DNA from: DATLFA01 sp039934635 | GTDB taxonomy: Bacteria > Actinomycetota > Acidimicrobiia > Acidimicrobiales > WLNW01 | DNA: 64,000 nucleotides | Direction of reading: 5' to 3' | NCBI GenBank assembly: GCA_039934635.1 | Contig: JBDTLT010000008.1 | Coordinates: 1-64,000, forward strand | Shown: one piece after another, positions 1 through 9,261 of the stretch | Layout: the number at the start of each line of letters is the position of its first letter | Numbering within the stretch: position 1 is the first letter of the stretch | The notes under the pieces: generated by a model | What the model was told of the DNA's origin: nothing | Seen by the model: only the letters and a program-made list of their open reading frames with translations | Database searches by the model: none | Program-made: the position numbers and the translations under genes

Positions 1-3000
1 TCGGCGACGATGACCCTCGAGCCGGGTGTCACCGTCGTGGTCGGACCCAACGGAAGCGGTAAGTCCAACGTCGTCGACGCGATCGCGTGGGTGTTGGGCG
101 CTCAGGCCCCCAGCGCGGTGCGGTCGCAGAAGATGGACGATGTCATCTTTGCCGGCGCCGCCAAACGGCCCGCGCTCGGCCGCGCCGAGGTCTCGCTGAC
201 GATCGACAACTCGGCCGGCCTGTTGCCGATCGACTTCACCGAAGTCACGATCACGCGCATCTTGTTCCGCTCGGGCGAGAGCGAGTACTCGCTCAACAAC
301 GTGCCGTGCCGCTTGCTCGACATCCAAGAGCTGCTGTCCGACTCGGGTGTCGGTCGTCAACAACACGTGATCGTGTCGCAGGGTCAGATCGATGCCGTGC
401 TCAACGCGCGGCCCGAAGATCGCCGTTCGGTCATCGAAGAGGCCGCCGGTGTGCTCAAGTACCGCAAGCGGCGCGAACGCGCGCAGCGTCGCCTCGACAG
501 CACCGAAACCAACATGACGCGTTTGACCGACTTGCTACGCGAGGTGCGCCGTCAGTTGCGTCCGCTCGAAAAGCAGGCCGAGGCCGCCCGTCGCTATGAC
601 GGCGTCGTGGCCGAGCTCGCCGCATTCCGCCTCTTTGTCAACGGCCGCGAGTTGGCGTCGATGCAACGGCGTCTCGAGGGCCACGCATCGCGTCGCAACG
701 AGATGGCCCGAGAGATCAACGACTTGCGCGCCGTGCTCGCCCGGCTCGACGCCGAAGTGATGGCGACCGAGGCGCAACTGAGCGCGCATGGTGGCGACGA
801 CATCGGCGATGTACTCACGCGATTCGAAGCATTGCGCGAGCGCGCTCGCGGGTTGTCCGGATTGCTGACCGAGCGACTGCGCGGCATCGAGAAAGACCGC
901 GCGGCATTCGTCGACCGCGGTCTCGTCGCGAGTCTCGAGGCCGAGTCGGTCCGCGTTGCCGCCGAGCTGGCCGAAGGCGAACGCGAAGCCGAATCGATGG
1001 TGCCCGAGATCGAGACGCTCGCCCGCCACGAAGCCGAACTCGCCGACGCCCGAGCCCGCTTCGGCAGCGAGTGGGCCGAAGGGGTGGCGGTGCCGTCCGG
1101 CCGAGCCTCCGAAGTCCGCGGCGAGTTGGGTGCGTTGCGCGCTGCCGCCGAACGCGCCGAGGGCGAAGTCGCGCGTCTGCGGGCGCGTCGTGACTCGTTG
1201 GCCAACGATCTGCGCCGCGTCGACGAAGAACGCGAGACGGTGACCCGTGATCTCGCCACGATCGGTGATGCCGAAGCGCCCCTCGTCGACGCCCAGGCCG
1301 TCGCCGAGCGCGACCGCGATATGGCCGAGACCGCGCTCGCCGAAGCGCGGGCTGCGCTCGCCGACGCCGAGGCCGAGTTGGGCTCGTGGACCGCCCGCGC
1401 CGATGGTCTCGCGATCGCGCTCGATGACGCGCGAGCACGCGCCGGTGCCGAGCACCTCGCAGGCCTCGATGGCATGGTCGGCACGCTGCTCGATCTCGTC
1501 GACATCGACCCGGGGTGGGAGCACGCATTCGAGGCTGCCGTCGGCGAAGCGATGGCCGCGGTGGTGGTCGACTCGATCGACACCGCGCGCACGGCGCTGC
1601 GTTCATTCGCCGCCGGCAACGTCAGCGGCGCCGTGCTGGCGCTCGGCGCGCAAAGAAAGTCCACCAACACGCCTTCGGTGGGCGAACCGGTGCGCCATCA
1701 CGTGCGCGCGTTCGATCCACTGGTCGACGAACTGCTCGATGCGTTGCTGGGCGGCGTGGTGCGCATCGACGGAGATCTGTTCGCCGGCATCGATGTCGTC
1801 CTGCGCAACCCCGAAGCAGTCATCGTCACGCGCGCCGGCGACCGGCTGAGCGCCGCCGGTTGGCGTCTCGGTGGGTCGCGTGCACAGGCCACACGGGTGG
1901 CACTCGATGAAGCGCGCCGCAACGCCGATCTCGCGCAAGAACGGCGCGACGCTGCCCGCGCCGTACTCGCGCAGGCGACCGAGGCCCAGCGCGTCAGCGA
2001 CCTTCAGCTGCGCAGCGCCAGCAAGGCGCTCGACGACCACGACAGCCGGGTCACCACGGCGTCCGAGGCACTGCGGCGCGTCGATGCGCAACGGTCGACG
2101 CTCAGCGGCGACATCGAATCACTGCAAGCGCGCGTCGACGAGCTCTCTGAGCGCATCGACCGCGAGCGGGCCCGTGTTCGCGAGCTCGAGGCACTGCTGC
2201 CGCAGTACGAAGCCGAAGAGACCGAGTTGCTCGAGCGGGGCCGCGCCATGGCGGCCAGCCGCAGTGACATCGAGACGCGCGCCAACGCGGTCGGCGCCAT
2301 CCGCACCGATATCGAAGTGCGCGTCGCCGGTCTCGAACAGCGCCGTCAGGTGCTGCGGCGTCGGCTCGACGAAATCGAAGCGCGGTTGGCCCAAGACGCA
2401 GAACAGCGCGCCGAAGCCGAGCACCGCCGCCTCGCGCTCGACCGCCGTCAAGACGCGACCGAGCGGTTGGCGGTCATCGTCGGCGAACGCCTGGCCGTGG
2501 TCGAGTCCGAGCTCGGCGACTTGCGCGAGCGGCGCCGGCGCCAGAGCGAGGCGGCGCGCGCCATCGGCGCCAAGCTCGAGAGCACGCGACGAGAGCGTCA
2601 CAGCGCAGAGCAACGCCTGACCGAATTGCGCGAGCTGTCGTCTCGCGTCGAGCTCGAAGAAGCCGAGACGCGGGTGCGCCTCGAAGCACTCGTCGAGACC
2701 GTGCGCCGTGAGCACGACTGCGAACCCGAACATGCAATGGCGGCCGAGAGCCCTGAGCTCGCCGAAGGCATGACGGCCGCCGGCCGCATCCGTGAGCTCG
2801 AGCGCGATCTCAAGTTGATGGGGCCCATCAACCCACTCGCGCTGCAAGAGTTCCAGGCGTTGCAAGAGCGTCATGACTTCCTCGAGGCGCAGCTCGAAGA
2901 CATCCGCTCGACGCGCCGCGACCTCAACAAGGTCATCCGCGCCATCGACGAGGAGATCGTCTCGGTCTTCGCCGCCGCATACGCCGACGTCTCCCTCAAC

Positions 3001-3420
3001 TTCGAACATCTCTTCGACAGCCTGTTCCCCGGTGGTCAAGGTCGGCTCAAGTTGACCGATCCCGACAACATGTTGGAGACGGGCATCGAGGTCGAGGCTC
3101 GTCCCTCGGGCAAGAACGTGAAGAAGCTTTCGCTGCTCTCGGGCGGCGAGCGGTCACTGACCGCCCTGGCGTTCTTGTTCGCGGTGTTCCGCAGCCGGCC
3201 GTCGCCCTTCTACGTGATGGACGAGGTCGAGGCCGCCCTCGACGACGTCAACCTGCACCGGTTCCTCGGCCTTGTCGACGAGTTCCGCAACGAAGCGCAG
3301 CTGTTGATCGTGAGCCATCAAAAGCGCACGATGGAAGCCGCCGACTGTCTCTACGGCGTCACGATGCAACCGGGCGGCTCGTCCAAGCTCGTCGCCGAAC
3401 GCATGCGCCAATCTGTGTAG
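1..3420 (+). CDS. smc: Chromosome segregation protein SMC, 5' end outside the window
   Basis: Condensin-type ATPase that loops and organises the chromosome with ScpA/ScpB. The frame is already open at base 1 (S-A-T before the first Met at base 10), and the normal N-terminal strand before the Walker A loop is missing, so the true start is upstream. Visible parts are the Walker A motif GPNGSGKSN right at the start, a long coiled coil, a hinge around bases 1470-1890, a second coiled coil, and the C-terminal ABC signature LLSGGERS followed by Walker B YVMDEVEAAL. The family is usually about 1150-1200 residues, so only a few tens of residues are missing. In actinobacteria smc commonly precedes ftsY and ffh; here six genes separate them. 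Confidence 0.97.
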   Translation, partial: SATMTLEPGVTVVVGPNGSGKSNVVDAIAWVLGAQAPSAVRSQKMDDVIFAGAAKRPALGRAEVSLTIDNSAGLLPIDFTEVTITRILFRSGESEYSLNNVPCRLLDIQELLSDSGVGRQQHVIVSQGQIDAVLNARPEDRRSVIEEAAGVLKYRKRRERAQRRLDSTETNMTRLTDLLREVRRQLRPLEKQAEAARRYDGVVAELAAFRLFVNGRELASMQRRLEGHASRRNEMAREINDLRAVLARLDAEVMATEAQLSAHGGDDIGDVLTRFEALRERARGLSGLLTERLRGIEKDRAAFVDRGLVASLEAESVRVAAELAEGEREAESMVPEIETLARHEAELADARARFGSEWAEGVAVPSGRASEVRGELGALRAAAERAEGEVARLRARRDSLANDLRRVDEERETVTRDLATIGDAEAPLVDAQAVAERDRDMAETALAEARAALADAEAELGSWTARADGLAIALDDARARAGAEHLAGLDGMVGTLLDLVDIDPGWEHAFEAAVGEAMAAVVVDSIDTARTALRSFAAGNVSGAVLALGAQRKSTNTPSVGEPVRHHVRAFDPLVDELLDALLGGVVRIDGDLFAGIDVVLRNPEAVIVTRAGDRLSAAGWRLGGSRAQATRVALDEARRNADLAQERRDAARAVLAQATEAQRVSDLQLRSASKALDDHDSRVTTASEALRRVDAQRSTLSGDIESLQARVDELSERIDRERARVRELEALLPQYEAEETELLERGRAMAASRSDIETRANAVGAIRTDIEVRVAGLEQRRQVLRRRLDEIEARLAQDAEQRAEAEHRRLALDRRQDATERLAVIVGERLAVVESELGDLRERRRRQSEAARAIGAKLESTRRERHSAEQRLTELRELSSRVELEEAETRVRLEALVETVRREHDCEPEHAMAAESPELAEGMTAAGRIRELERDLKLMGPINPLALQEFQALQERHDFLEAQLEDIRSTRRDLNKVIRAIDEEIVSVFAAAYADVSLNFEHLFDSLFPGGQGRLKLTDPDNMLETGIEVEARPSGKNVKKLSLLSGGERSLTALAFLFAVFRSRPSPFYVMDEVEAALDDVNLHRFLGLVDEFRNEAQLLIVSHQKRTMEAADCLYGVTMQPGGSSKLVAERMRQSV

Positions 3421-3427
3421 GAAAATT

Positions 3428-3480
3428 CCGTTCTCGCTGTCAAACGTCGGCCTACGGCCCACGTTTGACAGCGAGTTCGG
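3428..3480. repeat. Intergenic palindrome, copy A of a pair
   Basis: Inverted repeat with 15-bp perfect arms at 3433-3447 and 3461-3475, an inner GGCC/GGCC stem, and an outer CCG/CGG stem beyond two T·T mismatches. It lies just after the smc stop. The arm sequence, core GCTGTCAAACGTCG, recurs at 34332-34383. There is no T-run after the stem, so it is not a classical intrinsic terminator, though it could still stop or stabilise the smc transcript. Confidence 0.85.
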
Positions 3481-3490
3481 TCAAGTTGGC

Positions 3491-3496
3491 TAGCGT
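3491..3496 (+). promoter_or_regulatory. Putative -10 hexamer TAGCGT, leaderless arrangement
   Basis: TAGCGT ends 8 bases before the GTG at 3505. It fits the TAnnnT pattern seen before many other genes in this window. No clear -35 was found. Confidence 0.4.
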
Positions 3497-3504
3497 CACG
3501 TGGC

Positions 3505-4040
3505 GTGGTCGACGCTGATCTCGAAACGGCAATTGCACCCGCACTGCTCGACGGCGAGCAGGTCGTGTGGGCGGCCCGGCCTGACGTGTTGCCATTCGTG
3601 TATGGGGCGACGTCGCGCGCTCTGCGGCTTGGCTGTTCATTGTTGCGATGGCCGTTGCGCTCGCAGTTCTCTGCTCCGTCGCCATCGTCACCGGCCACGT
3701 CAACAGCCACGTGGTCATCAGGTTGTTCGTGCTCGTTCCGCTTGTCTTGTATGCGACAGTCGGTCAGCAAATGCGCGTTCGCAGACGTCTGCGCCGAACG
3801 ATCTACGTGCTGACGGACTCCCGACTGCTCATCCTCACCAGAGACAACGATGGTCTTCGCACCTACGCGCCACGTCTCGATCTACTGCCACTCGTGACCT
3901 TCGTGCGCCGAGGCGGCTCAAGGGGCGACATCGTCCTCGGCGATCGGCAGCCGGGCTTCTACGATCTGGCGGACGTCGACACGCCGCTGCGGATAGTGCG
4001 AGCGCGGCACCCGAACGTACGCGAGCGCACGGGTCGTTAG
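3505..4040 (+). pseudogene. PH-like domain membrane protein, frameshifted
   Basis: Two overlapping frames together make one plausible protein. The first (GTG at 3505) gives an N-terminus with GEQVVWAARPDVLPF, typical of bacterial PH-domain membrane proteins. The second continues with two membrane segments (LFIVAMAVALAVL and LFVLVPLVLYATV) and a PH-like strand pattern YVLTDSRLLILTR. The frames join at a CGCGCGC tract (3614-3620); removing one CG unit there gives a continuous reading frame of about 177 residues. It may be a true inactivating slip, a sequencing error or a phase-variable site. The next gene converges and ends 10 bases away. Function is unknown. Confidence 0.6.
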
Positions 4041-4049
4041 CTCGCATAC

Positions 4050-5021
4050 CTACGGCAATCTCTGGAACCAGGTGAGTGAGAGACCCGCGGTCAGCAGGGC
4101 GGCGAGCATGGCAAGCCCGACGAACAGTCGCGTGATCTCGCGTGGCGCCTTCTCGTAGCCGACGGCGCTGCCGATGTCGGCGTAGATCGACTTGAGCTCG
4201 GCAGTCGATTGCGCACCGAACGACGACCCGCCGGTGGTATCGGCGATCTTTGCCAACGCTTCTTCGTCGACCGGTACCTGGATGAACGTGCCCGACTCAG
4301 GGCTGCGAATGCGTCCGTTTTGCGTGCCAAAGGCGATGGTCGACACGGGCACGCCTGCCTCGGCGGCGATACGCGCCGCCTCGGAGTCGGGCGTGCCGAC
4401 CGTTGTCTTACCGTCGGAGAGCAACACGATGGCGGCGGGCGGCTGCGTGCCTTGCTCGTCGGGCGGTGCTGCCTTCAAGGCTTCGAGCGACGAGAGGATC
4501 GCGTCGCCGATGGCCGTGCCGTTGCCGAGTTCGAGATTACCGATTGCCGTGCGCACGCGATCGCGATCGATCGACGGCGGCACGAGGATGATCGCACGCG
4601 AGTTGAACGACACCAGGCCGATGTTGATCTTGTCGGGCACAGTGTTGAGGAACGACAGCGCCGCCTCTTTGGCACCCGCAAGACGCGACGGTTCTACGTC
4701 GGTGGCGTCCATCGACAGGGAAACGTCGATGGCGAGGATGACCGTGGCCCGTTCACGTGGGATACGTGACATCTTTTGGGGCCCGGCGAACGCCACGACC
4801 TGGAACGCGCACGTGGCGAGGAACAGCAACGCCACGATGTGACGCCGCCAGCCGGGACGCTTGGGCGCGACTTTGTCGAGCAGGTCGACATTGGTGAAGC
4901 GAACGGCGTAGTGCTGCCGGCGCCACTGCAGCGCCACATACACGGCTGCGATCACGCCGACCGCCAACAACAGCCACAGGCGTTGCGGCGAGATGAAATC
5001 GAGAGCGAGTACGGGTGTCAT
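4050..5021 (-). CDS. VWA-domain membrane protein of a MoxR operon
   Basis: A 323-residue protein starting at the ATG at 5021, which overlaps the stop of the upstream DUF58 gene by four bases. Membrane helices lie near residues 13-32 and 61-79 and at the C-terminus. Between them is a von Willebrand A domain with an intact MIDAS motif, DVSLS from D99. MoxR/DUF58/VWA operons in other bacteria act in chaperone-like assembly of envelope or metal-dependent complexes, and the VWA protein is usually the client-contacting part. This is the last gene of the minus-strand operon. A longer start at 5126 would add 35 Arg-rich residues that are shadow sequence of the DUF58 gene, so I rejected it. Confidence 0.85.
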   Translation of the reverse strand: MTPVLALDFISPQRLWLLLAVGVIAAVYVALQWRRQHYAVRFTNVDLLDKVAPKRPGWRRHIVALLFLATCAFQVVAFAGPQKMSRIPRERATVILAIDVSLSMDATDVEPSRLAGAKEAALSFLNTVPDKINIGLVSFNSRAIILVPPSIDRDRVRTAIGNLELGNGTAIGDAILSSLEALKAAPPDEQGTQPPAAIVLLSDGKTTVGTPDSEAARIAAEAGVPVSTIAFGTQNGRIRSPESGTFIQVPVDEEALAKIADTTGGSSFGAQSTAELKSIYADIGSAVGYEKAPREITRLFVGLAMLAALLTAGLSLTWFQRLP

Positions 5022-5974
5022 CGTGCTGGCGTGACCTCCATTCGTTTCCGCCGCAACGCAACGAAGCGAACGATGTCGAGCAGCCAGTCGGTGTCGGTCC
5101 GCAGGACGAGATGATCGGCGCCGCACTCACGAACGGTGCGAGCGTTTTGCTCGCGCTGCGCCCGTGCGGCGTCGGAATAGCGCTGCCGCAACTTGCGGTC
5201 GCGGGTGTTGATTTCGCGAACGCGCCCGGACTCGGGATCGACGAGCGTGAGCAGGCCGACATCGGGCAACTCGAGTTCGCGTGGGTCGATGATCTCGACG
5301 ACCAACGCGTCGTGCAACAACGAGAGCCGGCGCAGCTCACTTTGCCAAGTCTGGGGGCCGAGGAGATCGCTTACGACAACCGCGAGGCCGCGCCGATGGC
5401 CGGGGCCGGCCAACCGGCGAATGCCGGCGGCGAGGTCACCTTGAGCAGTGTCGGTCGCGCTGCCACTGACCGCGCCGCGACGAGGTGCCTGTTGCACTCG
5501 ATGCAGCACGCCCATGAGATGGGCGCGGCCTTGGCGGGCCGGCAGTTGCGTGATCGAGTGCCCGTCGACGATCACCGCGCCGAGCCGGTTGCCCACCTTG
5601 GCGGTGAGAAAGCCGACTGCCGCGGTTGCGGCCAGCGCGAGATCGCGCTTTTCCATGTGGGTCGTGCCGAAGTCGAGGCTCGGCGATTGGTCGATGCAGA
5701 TCCACGTCTCGAGCTCACGGTCGGCAATGGTGACCCGCACGTGCGGGGTCTGCGTTCGAGCGGTCACGTTCCAATCGATGCGCCGGACGTCGTCGCCGGG
5801 AACGTAAGCGCGCGTCTCGCCCGGCTCGGACCCGTGGCCGGGAACGAGGCCGCGGTAGTCGCCCTGCAACAAACCGTCGAGCTTGCGGGTGATCGTCAGC
5901 TCGAGCCGGCGCAAGAGCTCGCGCGCCGCGTGAATGTCGTAGGTCAGACCTTGATCGCTTATTGGAGACGCCAC
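5018..5974 (-). CDS. DUF58 domain protein
   Basis: A 318-residue soluble protein of the DUF58 family, partner of MoxR ATPases. The family hallmark YVPGDDVRRIDWNVTAR is complete near residue 60-75, followed by a VWA-like fold with CIDQSPSLDFG. Its start overlaps the end of the MoxR gene by 16 bases and its stop overlaps the next start by four, so translation is probably coupled. Family members are thought to bridge the ATPase and the membrane VWA protein; the actual target here is unknown. Confidence 0.88.
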   Translation of the reverse strand: MASPISDQGLTYDIHAARELLRRLELTITRKLDGLLQGDYRGLVPGHGSEPGETRAYVPGDDVRRIDWNVTARTQTPHVRVTIADRELETWICIDQSPSLDFGTTHMEKRDLALAATAAVGFLTAKVGNRLGAVIVDGHSITQLPARQGRAHLMGVLHRVQQAPRRGAVSGSATDTAQGDLAAGIRRLAGPGHRRGLAVVVSDLLGPQTWQSELRRLSLLHDALVVEIIDPRELELPDVGLLTLVDPESGRVREINTRDRKLRQRYSDAARAQREQNARTVRECGADHLVLRTDTDWLLDIVRFVALRRKRMEVTPAR

Positions 5975-7050
5975 GCGCCCTCACCACTCGCTGAAGGGGC
6001 GGTTGCGTAGGTCGCCCGCATGGGGTCTTGGGTGGGCGAAATCCGCGGCGCCGGCACCGTCGACAACACACGCGCCAGCACGTGGTCGGTCGTGATGTCG
6101 CGGGCCAGTGCTTCGTAAGTCAGCACCATGCGGTGACGCAGGATCTCGGGGGCGACGTCGAAGACGTCTTGCGGCAGCGCGTAGGTGCGACCGCGCAACA
6201 ATGCCAACGCACGTCCGGCGCGGACGAGGCCGAGGCTCGCTCGGGGGCTGGCGCCGTAGCCGATCAATTCGGCGAGCTCGCCCATGGCGAACGCCGATGG
6301 ATCACGCGTGGCGAAGACCAAGTTGACCGCGTAGTCGACGACGCCGCGGTCGACATAGATCTCGTCGGCCGCGCTCTGCAGCCGCTGCAATTGATCGGGG
6401 CTGAGGATCTGCGACGGTACCGGCGTGCGCACGCCGACCCGGTTGACGATCTCGATCTCTTCGTCGCGCGTCGGGTAGCCGACGATGATCTTCATGAGGA
6501 AGCGGTCGCGTTGCGCCTCGGGCAAGGGATAGACGCCCTCGGACTCGATCGGGTTCTGCGTGGCGAGAACCAAGAACGGATTCGGCGCGGGGAACGACTT
6601 GCCGCCGATCGACACCTTTTGTTCCGCCATGATCTCGAGCAGCGCGGACTGCACTTTGGCCGGTGCCCGGTTGATCTCGTCGGCGAGCACGAAGTTGGCG
6701 AAGACCGGACCGAGTTCGATGTCGAAGGCTTCGCTCGAGGAGCGGTAGATGCGCGTGCCCACGATGTCGGCGGGCAGGAGGTCGGGCGTGAACTGCAAAC
6801 GGGCGAACGTGCCCCCGGTTACCCGAGCGAGCGTCTCGACGGCGAGCGTCTTGGCCACGCCCGGTACGCCTTCGAGGAGCACGTGTCCCCGGGCCAAAAG
6901 GCACACGAAGAGGCGCTCGATGGTGCGGTCCTGACCGACGATCACCTTCTTGACTTCCATCAGCGCGTTCTCGACGGGCGTCGGCTGACGCAGGGCCGGG
7001 CGCGCCGACGGCGCCATCGACGGCGGCGGAGGGGGAGGGGCGTCGGGCAT
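5959..7050 (-). CDS. MoxR-family AAA+ ATPase
   Basis: A 363-residue AAA+ ATPase starting at ATG 7050, where a good ribosome site (AAGGAG) lies about 11 bases upstream; a longer frame to 7161 lacks one. After a short Pro-rich N-terminus come Walker A GVPGVAKT (61-68), Walker B VLADEINRA, the sensor segment ATQNPIE and the lid domain. MoxR proteins work as chaperone-like remodellers with VWA and DUF58 partners, both encoded directly downstream. The gene is divergent from the response regulator gene, with about 100 bases between them. Confidence 0.92.
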   Translation of the reverse strand: MPDAPPPPPPSMAPSARPALRQPTPVENALMEVKKVIVGQDRTIERLFVCLLARGHVLLEGVPGVAKTLAVETLARVTGGTFARLQFTPDLLPADIVGTRIYRSSSEAFDIELGPVFANFVLADEINRAPAKVQSALLEIMAEQKVSIGGKSFPAPNPFLVLATQNPIESEGVYPLPEAQRDRFLMKIIVGYPTRDEEIEIVNRVGVRTPVPSQILSPDQLQRLQSAADEIYVDRGVVDYAVNLVFATRDPSAFAMGELAELIGYGASPRASLGLVRAGRALALLRGRTYALPQDVFDVAPEILRHRMVLTYEALARDITTDHVLARVLSTVPAPRISPTQDPMRATYATAPSASGEGAWRLQ

Positions 7051-7137
7051 CGGTAGAACGGCTCCTTGGCTCGGGTTGCGAGGGCAGTGTCTCAGGTCGG
7101 GGCGAAGCTCTGCGTAAAAAGAACTCGCCTTGCACGA

Positions 7138-7143
7138 TACGTT
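7138..7143 (+). promoter_or_regulatory. Putative -10 hexamer TACGTT before the response regulator
   Basis: TACGTT ends 7 bases before the GTG at 7151, consistent with leaderless transcription of the two-component operon. It supports the 7151 start over a TTG at 7130, which would lie upstream of this hexamer. Confidence 0.45.
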
Positions 7144-7150
7144 GATCCCC

Positions 7151-7855
7151 GTGCGAATCATGGTCGTCGATGACGAAGTCGAACTGGCCGACGCGATCGG
7201 TCGGGGCCTGCGCCGCGAGGGCTATGCCGTCGATGTCGCCTATGACGGCAACGAGGCGCTCGCGAAGGCTCGCGTGAATGCCTACGACCTCATCTGTCTC
7301 GACCTGACACTGCCCGACGTCGACGGTGTCGAGATCTGCCGCCGGCTGCGCGACGACCCCGACGCCACGCCATCGACTCCACGGGTGTTGATGCTCACCG
7401 CACGCGATTCACTCGACGATCGCATCACGGGTCTCGACGCGGGCGCGGACGACTATCTCGTCAAGCCCTTTGCGTTCGGGGAGCTGGCGGCGCGGGTGCG
7501 GTCGCTGCTGCGACGCGACGCCGGTCGCACGACCGCCGTGTTACGCGTCGGCGAGCTCGAGTTGCACACCGCGCGACACATTGCGCGTCGAGGCGATCGC
7601 GATCTCGACCTCACGGCCAAAGAGTTCGCGCTGCTGCGCTACTTCATGACGCATGCGGGCGAGGTCGTGTCGCAAGAAGAGTTGCTCGAGCATGTGTGGG
7701 ACGAACACGCCGATCCGTTCACCAACACGGTGCGGGTCACCGTCGGCACGCTGAGGCGCAAAGTAACGCTCGAAGACGAAGATCAGTTGATCGAGACAGT
7801 CATCGGTCGCGGCTACCGCCTGCGCGAGCATGCATTGGATGAGGCAATCGAGTGA
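7151..7855 (+). CDS. OmpR-family response regulator, MprA-like
   Basis: A 234-residue two-component response regulator. The receiver domain has the acidic pair VVDDE, phospho-acceptor D51 (LICLDLTLP) and K105 (LVKPF). The C-terminal winged helix (OmpR/PhoB type) ends with the usual RGxGYRL box. The stop overlaps the kinase start (GTGA). The order regulator–kinase–HtrA protease matches mycobacterial mprA–mprB–pepD, an envelope-stress system, so a similar role is likely. The GTG start fits both the domain boundary and the upstream -10. Confidence 0.93.
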   Translation: MRIMVVDDEVELADAIGRGLRREGYAVDVAYDGNEALAKARVNAYDLICLDLTLPDVDGVEICRRLRDDPDATPSTPRVLMLTARDSLDDRITGLDAGADDYLVKPFAFGELAARVRSLLRRDAGRTTAVLRVGELELHTARHIARRGDRDLDLTAKEFALLRYFMTHAGEVVSQEELLEHVWDEHADPFTNTVRVTVGTLRRKVTLEDEDQLIETVIGRGYRLREHALDEAIE

Positions 7856-9216
7856 CCTGGACGAGCGACCCGCTGCCGCCCAAGAGCGAGCCGGCCGCCG
7901 ATTTGCGGCCGCCCGACACGGCCGAGTTGTTGCTCACCGACATTGCGCGTGCCGACACCGAGACGACCGGCGGTCATCGGCCGGCGCTGTTCAGCGAGCG
8001 CTTCGCCGAGCGGCTGCCGTCGTGGATGGGTTCGATTCGGGTACGCCTCGCCGTTTTGTATTCGGTGATCCTCTTCGCGCTCGGTGCGTTCGTCGTGATC
8101 GGGATCTACGTCGCCGTCTCCCACAAGCTCGACGACAAGCACCTGACGTCGCAGGGAACATTCTTCGGCGTCACCACGGCTGACGGAAAGACGATCATCG
8201 GCGTTGAGTCACAAGAAGATTTCGACGCGTTCGTGAACAACCTCGAGCGAGCCGTAAATCGACGAACGCTCGACAATCTGCGCCGCTATTCGTTTATGGC
8301 TCTGGGCATGTTGTTCGTCGGCGGCCTTGTTGTCGGATGGTTCGCCGCGGGCATCGTTTTGCGGCCGATCGAGCGCATCACGCGTGTCGCGCGCGAGATC
8401 CAAGCGACCGATTTGTCGCGCCGAATAAATCTGCGCGGCCCCAACGATGAGTTGCGCCGGCTCGCCGACACGTTCGACGCGATGTTGGCGCGCCTCGACG
8501 CCGCGTTCGAAAGCCAACGCCGCTTCATCCAAGAGGCCTCCCACGAGTTGCGCAACCCGCTGGCGGTGATCCGCACCAATGTCGAAGTTGCGATGGCCGA
8601 CCCCGACGCGTCGAAAGAAGAGTATGCGGAGCTCGGCGCGGTCGTCGGCCGCACGGCCGAGCGCATGAGCACGTTGGTCGACGATCTCTTGTCCTACGCG
8701 CGTCGCGGTGAACCAGCCAACCGCGCCGGCCTCATCGACGTCGCTCCGATCGTGGTCGAGACGGCTGCCGAATTCCGCGTCAGCGCCGAAGCCCAGGGCA
8801 TCCGCATCGACTACGTCACGACACCGGGTTTGTGGGTGCACGGCGACGGCACCCAGTTCCGCCAGGCCTTGGCAAACCTCGTCGGTAACGCATTGCGTCA
8901 TGCGCCGAGCGGCACGGCCATTCGCGTCGCGGCGGGCCTGCAGGACAACTGGGTGTGGATGGCCGTCGAGGACCGCGGTCCCGGCATCAGCCCCGAAGAC
9001 CACGAGAATGTGTGGCAGCGGTTTTGGCGGGGCGACCGACGGCGCGCCCGCGAAGAGGGTCGCAGTGGTCTCGGCCTGTCGATCGTGAAGAGCATCGTCG
9101 AGCGCCACGGCGGGCGCGTGCAGTTGTTGTCCGAACTCGGCAAGGGCGCCACGTTCATCCTGTGGTTCCCCTACACCGCGCCTGGGTCTGCCCTCCCCGG
9201 TCAACTGTCGCCGTGA
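7852..9216 (+). CDS. Membrane sensor histidine kinase, MprB-like
   Basis: A 454-residue kinase. An N-terminal cytoplasmic tail of about 60 residues is followed by TM1 (about 64-89), a short extracytoplasmic loop of about 55 residues, TM2 (about 148-168) and a HAMP linker. The HisKA domain has the phospho-acceptor H231 in EASHELRNPLA. The HATPase domain has the N-box around N346 (LANLVGNALRHA), G1 EDRGPGIS and G2 SGLGLSIVK. The sensor loop is short, so sensing may occur in or near the membrane. It overlaps its cognate regulator by four bases and precedes an HtrA protease, probably both a target and a modulator of the pathway. Confidence 0.93.
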   Translation: MTWTSDPLPPKSEPAADLRPPDTAELLLTDIARADTETTGGHRPALFSERFAERLPSWMGSIRVRLAVLYSVILFALGAFVVIGIYVAVSHKLDDKHLTSQGTFFGVTTADGKTIIGVESQEDFDAFVNNLERAVNRRTLDNLRRYSFMALGMLFVGGLVVGWFAAGIVLRPIERITRVAREIQATDLSRRINLRGPNDELRRLADTFDAMLARLDAAFESQRRFIQEASHELRNPLAVIRTNVEVAMADPDASKEEYAELGAVVGRTAERMSTLVDDLLSYARRGEPANRAGLIDVAPIVVETAAEFRVSAEAQGIRIDYVTTPGLWVHGDGTQFRQALANLVGNALRHAPSGTAIRVAAGLQDNWVWMAVEDRGPGISPEDHENVWQRFWRGDRRRAREEGRSGLGLSIVKSIVERHGGRVQLLSELGKGATFILWFPYTAPGSALPGQLSP

Positions 9217-9249
9217 GCACCGCTTACGAGCGCTTTATCGCGACGTCAG

Positions 9250-9255
9250 TACGGT
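9250..9255 (+). promoter_or_regulatory. Putative -10 hexamer TACGGT before the HtrA gene
   Basis: TACGGT ends 6 bases before the ATG at 9262. This is again the TAnnnT leaderless arrangement and suggests that the protease has its own promoter besides read-through from the kinase. Confidence 0.4.
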
Positions 9256-9261
9256 TGGCCC

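Noticed and set aside
3434..3475. Classical intrinsic terminator after smc
   Set aside because: The stem is strong but there is no T-run after it, so only a palindrome is claimed.
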